A DNA stretch of 64,000 nucleotides from Faecalicatena contorta (lineage in GTDB: Bacteria; Bacillota; Clostridia; Lachnospirales; Lachnospiraceae): positions 230,942 to 294,941 of the forward strand of contig NZ_QGDS01000005.1 of assembly GCF_003149105.1 (NCBI RefSeq), in the 5' to 3' direction. The translations under genes and the position numbers were made by a program. The first letter of the stretch is position 1. The number at the start of each line of letters is the position of its first letter. This document shows, in pieces, positions 52,500 to 60,900 of this stretch. The notes below the pieces were generated by a model. The model saw nothing but the letters and a program-made list of their open reading frames with translations, was not told where the DNA came from and did no database searches.

Positions 52500-55400
52500 A
52501 TGAATAAACTACAGACTAAACAGACTAATACGGAGCAGACTCCTCATTCCAGGAAGCTGTCACCATTTCAAATTTGGATACTCTCTTCTGCTCTGCTTAT
52601 TGCTGTATTTTGCCTGTTTATCATTACTCCCCAAAATGCAAAAAAAGCACGGAATGGAGTGCTTTACGCTTCACACATAGAGAACAGGCCGCCTGTTGCC
52701 CTAAATGGAGAGTGGGAATATTATGATAATCAATTTCTGTTTCCTTCTGATTTTTCCCTAATTTCTGAGACAGAGCCTGTCTTAGGATACCGTACACTGC
52801 CGGGAACCTTACCTTCTACTTACGGGTATGGCACATACCGTCTCACTTTTACATTCCTCGGTCCGGTGAATTTGTATTCCCTCCGCTTGACCGGTGTACA
52901 GGGAGCCGCCCGAATTTATGTAGATGGAACCCTCCTCTCTGACGTAGGCTTTACCTCATCACTAAAAGCAAGCTCGGAAGCATCGAAAGATAATCAGTAT
53001 ATTGTATTTCCTCTGGATATTATGCGGCGTTCTCATGAAATTATCATTCATGTGTCGAATTTCAGTAATTACTGCTCTGGAATAACAAGCCCGATTTATT
53101 TTGGAACCCAAATTGACGGTTATCGTCTCTCATCACAATTTAAATTTGCAGAATCCGTTGGGCTGATGAGTGTTGGAGTCCTGGTCATTTTATTGGTATT
53201 TATTTTGATTTTTCGGATTCAAATGGGGAACATGCTGTATCTTTTGTTGTTTACACTTACTCTGATATTCCACCTGGTTTATTCCAGCAATGATTTATTG
53301 ACACAGCCTATACACTCTTGGGTATATCTGCTGTTAACAAGGTTCTATATTGCGTCTTTAGGTTTGATTGGATTCTTTATGATCTTGCTGGCAGGTCAGA
53401 ACTTTTATACTCCGGGAATCCTGTGGAAGACACTGAAGCTCCACCGTTTGATTTTCCCTGTGTTTCTCATTCTTACCGCAGTGTGTGCAAACGGACAACT
53501 GCCTTTTATGAAAGTATTAATGGGCATATATTTTATATTATGCTTCCTTCATTCCTCTGCTATCCTGCTCATTAAAATCTGGAATAAAAGCTATGGCGCT
53601 TTAATGCAATTATTAGCACTGACTTTTTGCAGCAGCTATTTTGCTCTTCAGTACTTTAACAGCCGTGGAATGGTTACTGCAGCCTCCTACTCAAACAGCT
53701 ATATTTTCCTGCTGGTCGCCTATGTTGCGTCCCAGCTTGCGTACGTTGCCCTGCAGGTGTCCCGTATATATACAGGCAATGCAAGGCTTGCACATCGTAT
53801 GGTCGTTGCGGATAAGTTGAAAAGTGAGTTTATTTCCGCTACTTCGCATGAACTTCGTACTCCACTCCACGGTATTATAAATATTATTGAGTCTGCCGGT
53901 TCAAAACTGGAGCAGCCGGATATTGCCCGGGAAGAACTTCATCTGGCGCTGACCCTGGCCAGAAGAATGAACAGTGTTATCCATGACCTGTATGGTTTTT
54001 ATTCTTCTTCCGAACGCCTGGATACCGGACTAAAACCAGTAAATCTGGACATTGAAGTAAACGCGGTAATCGAAGTATTCCACTATATTTCAAACAACTC
54101 TAGATTAATTCTAAAAAACAACCTTTCATCAGATGCACTTTGGGTAAATGCGGATGAGTCCAGGCTTTGGGAAATACTAAACAATATTATAGGAAATTCT
54201 GTAAAATATACAGAAACAGGAACTATCACTATTACAAGTAAACATGTAGAAAATCAGATATATGTTTCTGTAACAGATACCGGGATCGGGATGTCCCCCA
54301 AAGAAATCAACCGTATCTTTGACAAATCCGTCCGTCTGGAGGATGCTGAAAAAAAAGCCGGCGGTATCGGTTATGGCCTCTATCTCGTCCGGCAGTTAAT
54401 AGAGCAGATGAACGGAAGTATTTTTGTAGAATGGACAAAACCCGGGCAGGGTACATGTATCACTTTCTGCCTGGAGGCATGCGACTTCAGGCTGGACGGC
54501 AAAGAGACCACTGCCGCGGAACAGTCTGCGCACGCCTCCTCTGCAGGCCAGAATTATCTGGAAGACTTTTATGGGACGTCTGCGTCACTGTTGGTTGTAG
54601 ATGACAATGAAGACAATCTGAATATTATCCGTACAATATTCGAGGACTGCAGTTTTTCCATTGATTGTGTGCAAAATGCCCCTGAAGCTTTACAGTTGAT
54701 GAACAAACATACTTATGATATCATCATATTAGATGTAATGATGCCTGAAATGAATGGCTTTGAAATGTGTCAGATTGTCAGAAAGCGTTATTCTCATTTT
54801 GAACTTCCGGTACTCTTACTCACCGCCTGTGACTCAACAGAGGAAATTCTAACTGGTTTTTGGTCCGGGGCTAACGATTATGTGGTAAAACCCGCTGACA
54901 GAATTGAACTGCGTACACGGGTGTTCAGCCTGATAACACTGAGGCAGTCCGTAAAATCAGCACTGGACAATGAAATGATGTTCCTGCAGGCCCAAATCAG
55001 ACCTCATTTTCTGTATAATGCGTTTAATACTATCAGTGCGATAGCTCTTACTGATGGTTTACAGGCAAGCGGGCTAATCGATGACCTGGCCAATTATTTA
55101 CGTGGATGTTTTGGAAAAGATGGCAACCAGGACATGGTCCCAATTGAAACGGAACTCGGAATCGTAAGTTCCTATGTCCGCATTGAACAAGCCCGTTTTG
55201 GAAAACGTCTGCAATTCGTTTCTACACTTAAAACAGACCAAAGCTTCTACCTTCCTCCGTTTACCATTCAGCCTTTGGTAGAAAATTCCATACGTCATGC
55301 TACTCTGGACAGCTACGAGAATATTAATATACAGTTGTTCATCGCTGAATATGACCAGTTTATCCATATAATACTCCAGGATAACGGCAATGGAATAGAA

Positions 55401-55613
55401 CCGTCCAAAGTTGCAGATCTGCTTTCTGGGGAACAGAATGATAAAAAGAGCGGAATTGGCCTGCGCAATGTAAACCGGAGACTTAAGCTCCACTATGGCA
55501 TCCCTCTGGAAATCCAGGCATCGCCTGGTACAGGAACGAAAATACTTATAAAGATACCTCTATATCAAGGTACAGAAATGAAAAAAGATGAACTTAACCG
55601 AGGTGAATACTAA
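52500..55613 (+). CDS. Hybrid sensor protein with two kinase modules (7TMR-DISM, HisKA-HATPase, REC, LytS-like)
   Basis: 1037 aa. Signal anchor (29-43), an extracellular galactose-binding-like sandwich (about 60-215, ALNGEWEYYDN), and 7TMR-DISM membrane bundle (220-440). Then HisKA with His in TSHELRTPLHG, HATPase (NNIIGNSVKYTETG, DTGIGMSP), receiver with Asp in IIILDVMMPEMNG, and a C-terminal LytS-type kinase (QIRPHFLYNAFNT) with its own HATPase (DNGNGIEPS). Two autokinase modules in one chain are unusual. It overlaps or abuts the regulator gene and is divergent from the ABC operon, which it probably controls in response to an extracellular sugar-like ligand. Confidence 0.88.
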   Translation: MNKLQTKQTNTEQTPHSRKLSPFQIWILSSALLIAVFCLFIITPQNAKKARNGVLYASHIENRPPVALNGEWEYYDNQFLFPSDFSLISETEPVLGYRTLPGTLPSTYGYGTYRLTFTFLGPVNLYSLRLTGVQGAARIYVDGTLLSDVGFTSSLKASSEASKDNQYIVFPLDIMRRSHEIIIHVSNFSNYCSGITSPIYFGTQIDGYRLSSQFKFAESVGLMSVGVLVILLVFILIFRIQMGNMLYLLLFTLTLIFHLVYSSNDLLTQPIHSWVYLLLTRFYIASLGLIGFFMILLAGQNFYTPGILWKTLKLHRLIFPVFLILTAVCANGQLPFMKVLMGIYFILCFLHSSAILLIKIWNKSYGALMQLLALTFCSSYFALQYFNSRGMVTAASYSNSYIFLLVAYVASQLAYVALQVSRIYTGNARLAHRMVVADKLKSEFISATSHELRTPLHGIINIIESAGSKLEQPDIAREELHLALTLARRMNSVIHDLYGFYSSSERLDTGLKPVNLDIEVNAVIEVFHYISNNSRLILKNNLSSDALWVNADESRLWEILNNIIGNSVKYTETGTITITSKHVENQIYVSVTDTGIGMSPKEINRIFDKSVRLEDAEKKAGGIGYGLYLVRQLIEQMNGSIFVEWTKPGQGTCITFCLEACDFRLDGKETTAAEQSAHASSAGQNYLEDFYGTSASLLVVDDNEDNLNIIRTIFEDCSFSIDCVQNAPEALQLMNKHTYDIIILDVMMPEMNGFEMCQIVRKRYSHFELPVLLLTACDSTEEILTGFWSGANDYVVKPADRIELRTRVFSLITLRQSVKSALDNEMMFLQAQIRPHFLYNAFNTISAIALTDGLQASGLIDDLANYLRGCFGKDGNQDMVPIETELGIVSSYVRIEQARFGKRLQFVSTLKTDQSFYLPPFTIQPLVENSIRHATLDSYENINIQLFIAEYDQFIHIILQDNGNGIEPSKVADLLSGEQNDKKSGIGLRNVNRRLKLHYGIPLEIQASPGTGTKILIKIPLYQGTEMKKDELNRGEY

Positions 55614-55614
55614 T

Positions 55615-56715
55615 ATGGCATATAGAACAATTATTGTAGATGATGAGCCGCCCGCTCTGGCAAAACTAAGTTATTTATTGAAGGATTATGAAGAATTCGA
55701 ATTGGTAGGCTCATTTAGCAATGCTAACGATGTTTTGGATTCTATGCATGATTTAAAAGCCCAGGCGGCCTTTTTGGATATTGCCATGCCCGGCAGAAAC
55801 GGAATGGAACTGGCTTCTATTTTACAGTCCCGCTTATCAGATGCTGTCAAAATCGTCTTCGTCACTGCATATGACCAGTATGCAGTATCTGCCTTTGACA
55901 TTGATGCCACAGATTATCTGATGAAACCTGTCAGCAAAGAACGTTTTCAAAAATCCATACTCAGACTTAAAAATGCCCTTAAAAATGACTCTTTAAATAC
56001 AGTGCCTGTTACGGCGTCACCGGCACCTATGGTCCGGGCTTTTGGCAAGCTGGAGATTACGGATACTTCTGTCCCTCAGCCAGAATGGAGAACGGCAAAA
56101 GTCCGGGAATTATTCGCACTTTTCCTTCAAAACCGGCCCACCGGTATATTCAGAAAAACACTGCTGGAAACACTTTGGAATGATCTTTCAGAAGATAAGG
56201 CTCTTTCCAACCTCAACACCTGCAATTACTACCTGAGGAAGTTTCTTCAAAAAACTGAAACAGATATCTCCCTGAAGTATAAAAGCGGGTATTATTCTCT
56301 GGATCTCGGAAGCGTATTTTGTGACAGTGATATATTTGAACAGGCAGAAACTATGGCATTATCGCTGTCCGCTGAAAACATAGAGCACGTATTATACGGG
56401 GCTTCCCTCTATCGTGGAAAATATTTTGAAGATGTCAAATGCGACTGGGCAAATCTGCTCAGAGACCAGTATGACATCCGCTACGCCAACCTCCGGGTTA
56501 CATTAGCCGCATATTATGCGGCCCTTGGCCAACTGGAAGAGTCCAATGCACAGGCCGCTATGGCACTGGATATAGACCCTCTCTGTGAAAATGCCTGGAA
56601 AACGCTGCTTACAAATTATAACTTGTCTGCAAATAAGACACACTATGAAACCACCCTGCTCAACCGTCAGGCAGCATACCAAAACCGCGGTCTCCCCGTA
56701 CCGGAGCTGGGATAA
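55615..56715 (+). CDS. Response regulator with winged helix and BTAD (SARP-like)
   Basis: 366 aa. Receiver (1-125: VDDEPPAL, phospho-Asp in FLDIAMPGRNG, Lys in YLMKPV), winged-helix trans_reg_C-like domain (145-225) and a C-terminal TPR-type bacterial transcriptional activator domain (235-350, DCDWANLLRDQYD-like, ALDIDPLCENAW). The ATG at 55615 starts one base after the kinase stop with GAGGTGAA upstream. Cognate partner of the kinase, likely activator of the divergent ABC operon. Confidence 0.85.
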   Translation: MAYRTIIVDDEPPALAKLSYLLKDYEEFELVGSFSNANDVLDSMHDLKAQAAFLDIAMPGRNGMELASILQSRLSDAVKIVFVTAYDQYAVSAFDIDATDYLMKPVSKERFQKSILRLKNALKNDSLNTVPVTASPAPMVRAFGKLEITDTSVPQPEWRTAKVRELFALFLQNRPTGIFRKTLLETLWNDLSEDKALSNLNTCNYYLRKFLQKTETDISLKYKSGYYSLDLGSVFCDSDIFEQAETMALSLSAENIEHVLYGASLYRGKYFEDVKCDWANLLRDQYDIRYANLRVTLAAYYAALGQLEESNAQAAMALDIDPLCENAWKTLLTNYNLSANKTHYETTLLNRQAAYQNRGLPVPELG

Positions 56716-56723
56716 AACAAGCA

Positions 56724-56748
56724 GTGAAAGGGGCTGCCCCCTTTTCAC
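56724..56748. terminator. Bidirectional terminator between convergent genes
   Basis: GTGAAAGGGG-CTG-CCCCCTTTTCAC, resembling the AAAAGGG family (R6); its right edge forms the TAG stop of the AIM24 gene. Confidence 0.7.
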
Positions 56749-57425
56749 TATGAATTTCCACTGGGCAGAAATGGACGGATAGATGCTGCCACACTGGAAA
56801 TAGGCATTGTTTGCAGCCAGACTTTTCCAGGACCTGTCAATAAAGTATTAAACAGTCCTTCCCCGCCGAGCAGCTTATTCTTTAAACCGGGAACTTGCTG
56901 GATGTCCATCTGTACCCCAATCTCAAACCCTGCAACATTCCCCGTATCTACGACAATCTGCTGCCCGGCTTCCAATTGGTACTCTACCAGTTCACCGTCA
57001 ATTTCAATAAAAGCCAGCCCTGTTCCTGACAACCTCTGCATAATGAATCCTTCGCCGCCAAAAAAGCCTGCTCCCAGTTTTTTATTAAAATGAATAGAAA
57101 GTTCTATCCCTGCCTGGGATGCGAGAAACGCACTTTTTTGTACGATCATTCCTTTATCAGGTGTAATTTCAAGGGGCAGAATCTTCCCCGGGAAGCTGGA
57201 CCCAAACGCAATAAGCCCAGCACCACGTGCCGTGTAAATATTCTGGAACATACTCTCACCTGAAAATGCCTTGGAAAACATCTTTCCAATTCCTCCTCCA
57301 GCCGTGTCCATCTGCATATTAGGGCTCATCCAAACCATTGAACCTTTTTCAGTAATCATTTGCTCCCCATCATCCAGCCGGCACACAACTACAGGAAATG
57401 CGCCTCCTTTAATCTCATAATTCAT
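56748..57425 (-). CDS. AIM24/TIGR00266 family protein
   Basis: 225 aa, all-beta, repeats of Gly-rich turns: GGGIGKMFSKAFSGESMF, GAGFFGGEGFIMQRLSG and LGGEGLFNTLLTGPGKVWLQ are the family signatures. Function unknown; related to the mitochondrial AIM24 fold. Single gene. Confidence 0.87.
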   Translation of the reverse strand: MNYEIKGGAFPVVVCRLDDGEQMITEKGSMVWMSPNMQMDTAGGGIGKMFSKAFSGESMFQNIYTARGAGLIAFGSSFPGKILPLEITPDKGMIVQKSAFLASQAGIELSIHFNKKLGAGFFGGEGFIMQRLSGTGLAFIEIDGELVEYQLEAGQQIVVDTGNVAGFEIGVQMDIQQVPGLKNKLLGGEGLFNTLLTGPGKVWLQTMPISSVAASIRPFLPSGNS

Positions 57426-57501
57426 ATTAACCTCCGTTCGAAGTTTATGTGTACGGGTTCCTTAAATTCATCCTACTTTACGGATATAACCTTGTCAAGT
57501 T

Positions 57502-58020
57502 TTAGGTTATTCTCCCAATATAAATCCAAATTTTTCCTCTTATCTGTTTCCGTATGACAGCACCAAAATCACGGGAATCCTTAGATTCCCCGCGGTTATC
57601 CCCCATAACAAAAACCTTTCCTTCTTCTACTGTATAGGGAAATTCCACGCCCCCTGACTTCTTCTTTGTCTCACCAATAATATACGGCTCGTCTGCTTCT
57701 TCCCCGTTCACATACAGCTTTCCATTCTTAATATCCACTGTATCACCGCCTACCGCTGCAACCCGTTTCACATAGTACTCTCCGGAAGGCATTTTTACAG
57801 ACAGGATATCCCCACGTTCAAACTGGGGAACTATCCGGGTGTAAAAAGCAAGCTCGTTATTATGCAGCGTGGGATACATGGAAACACCCTTTACAAACGA
57901 TATGCCTACAATAAAATGAAACAAAATAAAAGCCGCCAGGAAGATAATAATAAGCTCTATGATATTATGAAGCCACCCCTGCTTTTTCCCGTCATATTTT
58001 TTCAATACTCTTTTTGGCAT
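57502..58020 (-). CDS. lepB: Signal peptidase I
   Basis: 172 aa. One membrane helix (20-40), nucleophile Ser47 in GVSMYPTL, general base Lys85 in YYVKRVAAVGGD, and VMGDNRGESKDSRDFG box. Cleaves Sec signal peptides at the outer membrane face. Normal Gram-positive size. Confidence 0.93.
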   Translation of the reverse strand: MPKRVLKKYDGKKQGWLHNIIELIIIFLAAFILFHFIVGISFVKGVSMYPTLHNNELAFYTRIVPQFERGDILSVKMPSGEYYVKRVAAVGGDTVDIKNGKLYVNGEEADEPYIIGETKKKSGGVEFPYTVEEGKVFVMGDNRGESKDSRDFGAVIRKQIRGKIWIYIGRIT

Positions 58021-58137
58021 GTAATTTATTCCCTGCTTTCTATCATTACTTAGCTAACATTATAACTCAAATTATTAAAAATGAAAATAGAATAAAAGGG
58101 CCCAAGTCTGGGAGAATACGAACTTCTTTCGCTGATT

Positions 58138-59400
58138 TTAATCTGCAGTACGGTCAAATATATCACAGAAAGTAGAATCATTTTCCAGGAAAACATCTAC
58201 TAAGAGGGGATCAAAGTGGCTGCCTCTGCCCTGAATAATAATTTCCCTGCTCTTTTCATGAGTATAACCTTCTTTGTATACGCGTTTGGACCGCAAAGCG
58301 TCATATACATCCGCCAAGGCCATAATCCGGGCTGATATTGGAATCTCTTCTCCTTTCAGCCCTTTTGGATATCCGCTGCCATCCCACTTTTCATGATGGC
58401 AAAGAGTAATCTCCATTCCTATTTTAATAAATGCACTTCCTGTATCCCTTTTTTCCACGCTGGCCAATGTTTGATATCCAATGGTGGTATGAGTCTTCAT
58501 AATCTCAAATTCTTCCTTAGTTAATTTACCCGGTTTTAGCAGAACTGCATCCGGGATTCCAACCTTTCCAATATCATGCAGGGGGCTGGCCTGGGCTATA
58601 CTGTTAATAAAATTATGGTCAATTTCCCTTGGATGGACACCCTTTTCCCAAAGCTTTTCCGCTAGAAAGCGGCAATACTGCAATGTTCTGACAATATGTT
58701 CTCCTGTCTCATCATCCCTGGATTCCGACAGCTTCACCAATGCATGAATCGTAGCCATTTGAGAAGCAAATACCTCCTCAACCTTTTTCTGAACCAGGCC
58801 TTCCAGGCGATGATTATATTCCTCTAACTTCTCCTCAGCAACTTTAATGCTGGTAATATCCTGGATGGTTCCGTGAACGCCCGTAGTTTTTCCAGAGGAA
58901 TCCTTTGATGGCACAAACCGAATATGAACCCATTTAATTCGGTTATCCTCCATAGACAGCCGATACCTGCATTCCACGGGCACAATGCCGTTTTTTAGAT
59001 CCAGGAAGATTTGATTTACTAACTCTTTGTCATCAGGATGGACCATTTGGGAAAAAAACTGCAGGCTAGGCTCTGCAGACTCATTAACTTCCAATATGTG
59101 GTTCATAGTATCAGAGTACCAAAGCTGGTTCTCGGAAATATCCATCTCCCAATTTCCTATTAATGCGATTTCCTGGGCTTCCCGACGAGTTGCATCACTC
59201 TTCTCTAATTCTTTGCTCTTTATCTCCAACTGCTTTGATGCATCTACGTACCTCTCCATAATTTCAGACACCAATGCGGCTTGAATCTGATTGTCCACCT
59301 CTTTTGCAAAATGGTCAAGTGCGCCCTTGATATATTCATTTGTACCCGGCTCCCCCAATACAATACTTTCTTTCAGAAGATCCATATTTTTCTGCCTCAT
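58138..59400 (-). CDS. PAS-HD-GYP c-di-GMP phosphodiesterase
   Basis: 420 aa. N-terminal helical region and coiled coil (1-75), PAS (about 80-195, GNWEMDISENQLWYS) and HD-GYP (215-410) with SPLHDIGKVGIPD, HHEKWDGSGYP and ISARIMALADVYDAL. Hydrolyses c-di-GMP. Its ATG overlaps the stop of the ODP-like gene by 4 bp (ATGA), so they are translated together and the metallo-beta-lactamase protein may be its sensor partner. Confidence 0.9.
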   Translation of the reverse strand: MRQKNMDLLKESIVLGEPGTNEYIKGALDHFAKEVDNQIQAALVSEIMERYVDASKQLEIKSKELEKSDATRREAQEIALIGNWEMDISENQLWYSDTMNHILEVNESAEPSLQFFSQMVHPDDKELVNQIFLDLKNGIVPVECRYRLSMEDNRIKWVHIRFVPSKDSSGKTTGVHGTIQDITSIKVAEEKLEEYNHRLEGLVQKKVEEVFASQMATIHALVKLSESRDDETGEHIVRTLQYCRFLAEKLWEKGVHPREIDHNFINSIAQASPLHDIGKVGIPDAVLLKPGKLTKEEFEIMKTHTTIGYQTLASVEKRDTGSAFIKIGMEITLCHHEKWDGSGYPKGLKGEEIPISARIMALADVYDALRSKRVYKEGYTHEKSREIIIQGRGSHFDPLLVDVFLENDSTFCDIFDRTAD

Positions 59401-60218
59401 CTTCCTTCCTCCTTCAGAAAATAATCTATTCCAATGTTATCCAGTTCTTTCAGCCGCCTGATTACAACCTTCTGTGATATAGAAGTGTCAATAATACTGC
59501 CATGCTGGGGAGCAATCATGGATATATCCATCTCCTCGATTCGTTCGAGAGCATATTCCAGGGCCTTTTTTGATGGCATAATACGTTGGTGAAAATTTAA
59601 AACTCCTTTTATCTGGCATAACTTATTTGTTATAGGACAAATTTTCTGAGGTGTACAGTCTCCACATTCTCTGCCAATTAATGTATATAAATCCCAGTTA
59701 TGATCATAACTTCCGAAAATATCGCTGCTGAACAGTATTTTCGTTTTTGTATCGTAAGTAATGAAACTGCCCGGTGAATGAGAATAAGGGGTTCTGATAA
59801 ATTCCAAACGCCTGCCGCTTGCAAATTCAAACTGAAATCCTAATTGTTCGATACACTGTTTCGGTGTTCCCATAGAATAATAATTGATGAAAATATTATT
59901 TTCATAGTGAGAAATAATTTTTAGTTCCCGACTGTTAATGAGAGTCTCTATATGGGGAATGTTTCCGCATAAATCTGGGTCATAGTGCTGGTAAATCAGG
60001 CGTTTAATCTTATTCGGACTTGTTCCGGTGCGCATGACTTTCAGCATAACCGTACTGAAATCATCCCGGCTTCCGCTGTCAATAAGCACTGCCTCATCAC
60101 CGTCTACGATTAGGTAAGGATTACAGTGCAGGCCCGCTCCTTCATCAAAAAATCCCACCCAATAGACTCCACCGGCAATTTCCACATACTCTTTATAATT
60201 TAAATCCTGCTTATCCAC
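59397..60218 (-). CDS. ODP-like metallo-beta-lactamase fold diiron protein
   Basis: 273 aa. Resembles the diiron domain of flavodiiron proteins without flavodoxin: GLHCNPYLIVDGDEAVLIDS, then HYDPDL where the consensus is HxExDH, then YSHSPGSF, LFSSDIFG and a final APQHGS. The usual second Glu is Asp and the last His of the first motif is Leu. A C-x2-C-x5-C-x6-C cluster (about residues 190-206) may bind Fe-S or Zn. Such ODP proteins sense oxygen for chemotaxis in Treponema; here coupling to HD-GYP suggests O2 or NO control of c-di-GMP. Confidence 0.82.
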   Translation of the reverse strand: MDKQDLNYKEYVEIAGGVYWVGFFDEGAGLHCNPYLIVDGDEAVLIDSGSRDDFSTVMLKVMRTGTSPNKIKRLIYQHYDPDLCGNIPHIETLINSRELKIISHYENNIFINYYSMGTPKQCIEQLGFQFEFASGRRLEFIRTPYSHSPGSFITYDTKTKILFSSDIFGSYDHNWDLYTLIGRECGDCTPQKICPITNKLCQIKGVLNFHQRIMPSKKALEYALERIEEMDISMIAPQHGSIIDTSISQKVVIRRLKELDNIGIDYFLKEEGR

Positions 60219-60320
60219 CTATATGGTCCTCCTCATATGTACTATTACACATGACATAATATACCATATCTGCCTTGACAAGTCTATTTTTTCGGTTTTG
60301 CTTCATTTATGACTCAATTT

Positions 60321-60352
60321 CAAAACCCCAGGAGTTTCCTCCCGGGGTTCAA
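60321..60352 (-). terminator. Terminator of adhesin operon
   Basis: AACCCCGGGAG-GAAA-CTCCTGGGGTT followed by TTG on the minus strand, one internal mismatch. Confidence 0.7.
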
Positions 60353-60382
60353 TGTAAAGATACTTTTAATATAAATTAATAT

Positions 60383-60574
60383 TTATACCTTACTGTCAAT
60401 TCCTACAGTCTCATCTGTATACAGCTCGGAGAGCTGGTCTTCCAGATCTTTTTCCTCCTTTTTCATATTGTGGTGTTTTACCGCAAATGCAGCAATAACA
60501 ACAATCAAAACGATTAATGCAGGAAGATCCCACCAGCAAAAGCCAAGCACTGTGTGTGATAAAATATATGACAT
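60383..60574 (-). CDS. Small membrane protein 2 (twin of 60642-60851)
   Basis: 63 aa, one membrane helix: CWWDLPALIVLIVVIAAFAV, then a charged coiled tail (KKEEKDLEDQLSELY). Paralogous to the next gene (shared WDxPAL and EKDxEDxL). Shine-Dalgarno GGGGGT. Last gene of the adhesin operon; perhaps an accessory for surface display. Confidence 0.65.
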   Translation of the reverse strand: MSYILSHTVLGFCWWDLPALIVLIVVIAAFAVKHHNMKKEEKDLEDQLSELYTDETVGIDSKV

Positions 60575-60641
60575 ATGAATACCCCCTTTTCATTTTATGC
60601 TGCCTGCTGCCGGGTGACTCCGGCAGCATCAGCCTTTGTTG

Positions 60642-60851
60642 TTACGCCTTTACATTTCCCCCGGATGTACCCTCCTGGATTGCTTTTATCTTTTCTTCCA
60701 GCTCATCCTCGAAATCTTTTTCACGCTTCTTTTGATTATTCCTGTGTACTGCGAATACAACTATCATGATAACTCCAACCAGAAGTGCCGGTATATCCCA
60801 GAAATGCAGTCCTAAGCTGTCGTGTACAAATTGATATAAATTATACAACAT
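60642..60851 (-). CDS. Small membrane protein 1 (twin of 60383-60574)
   Basis: 69 aa from ATG 60851 with AAAGGAGGAAACG. One helix (LHFWDIPALLVGVIMIVVFA) and a charged tail (KKREKDFEDELEEKIKA). Lies 49 bp after the adhesin stop. The tail is similar in style to the cytosolic tail of the adhesin (MKKRQARIFELREELELKK). Confidence 0.65.
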   Translation of the reverse strand: MLYNLYQFVHDSLGLHFWDIPALLVGVIMIVVFAVHRNNQKKREKDFEDELEEKIKAIQEGTSGGNVKA

Positions 60852-60900
60852 ATCGTTTCCTCCTTTCCCATCCTGCACGCCTTATGAATTCAGCGTCATC

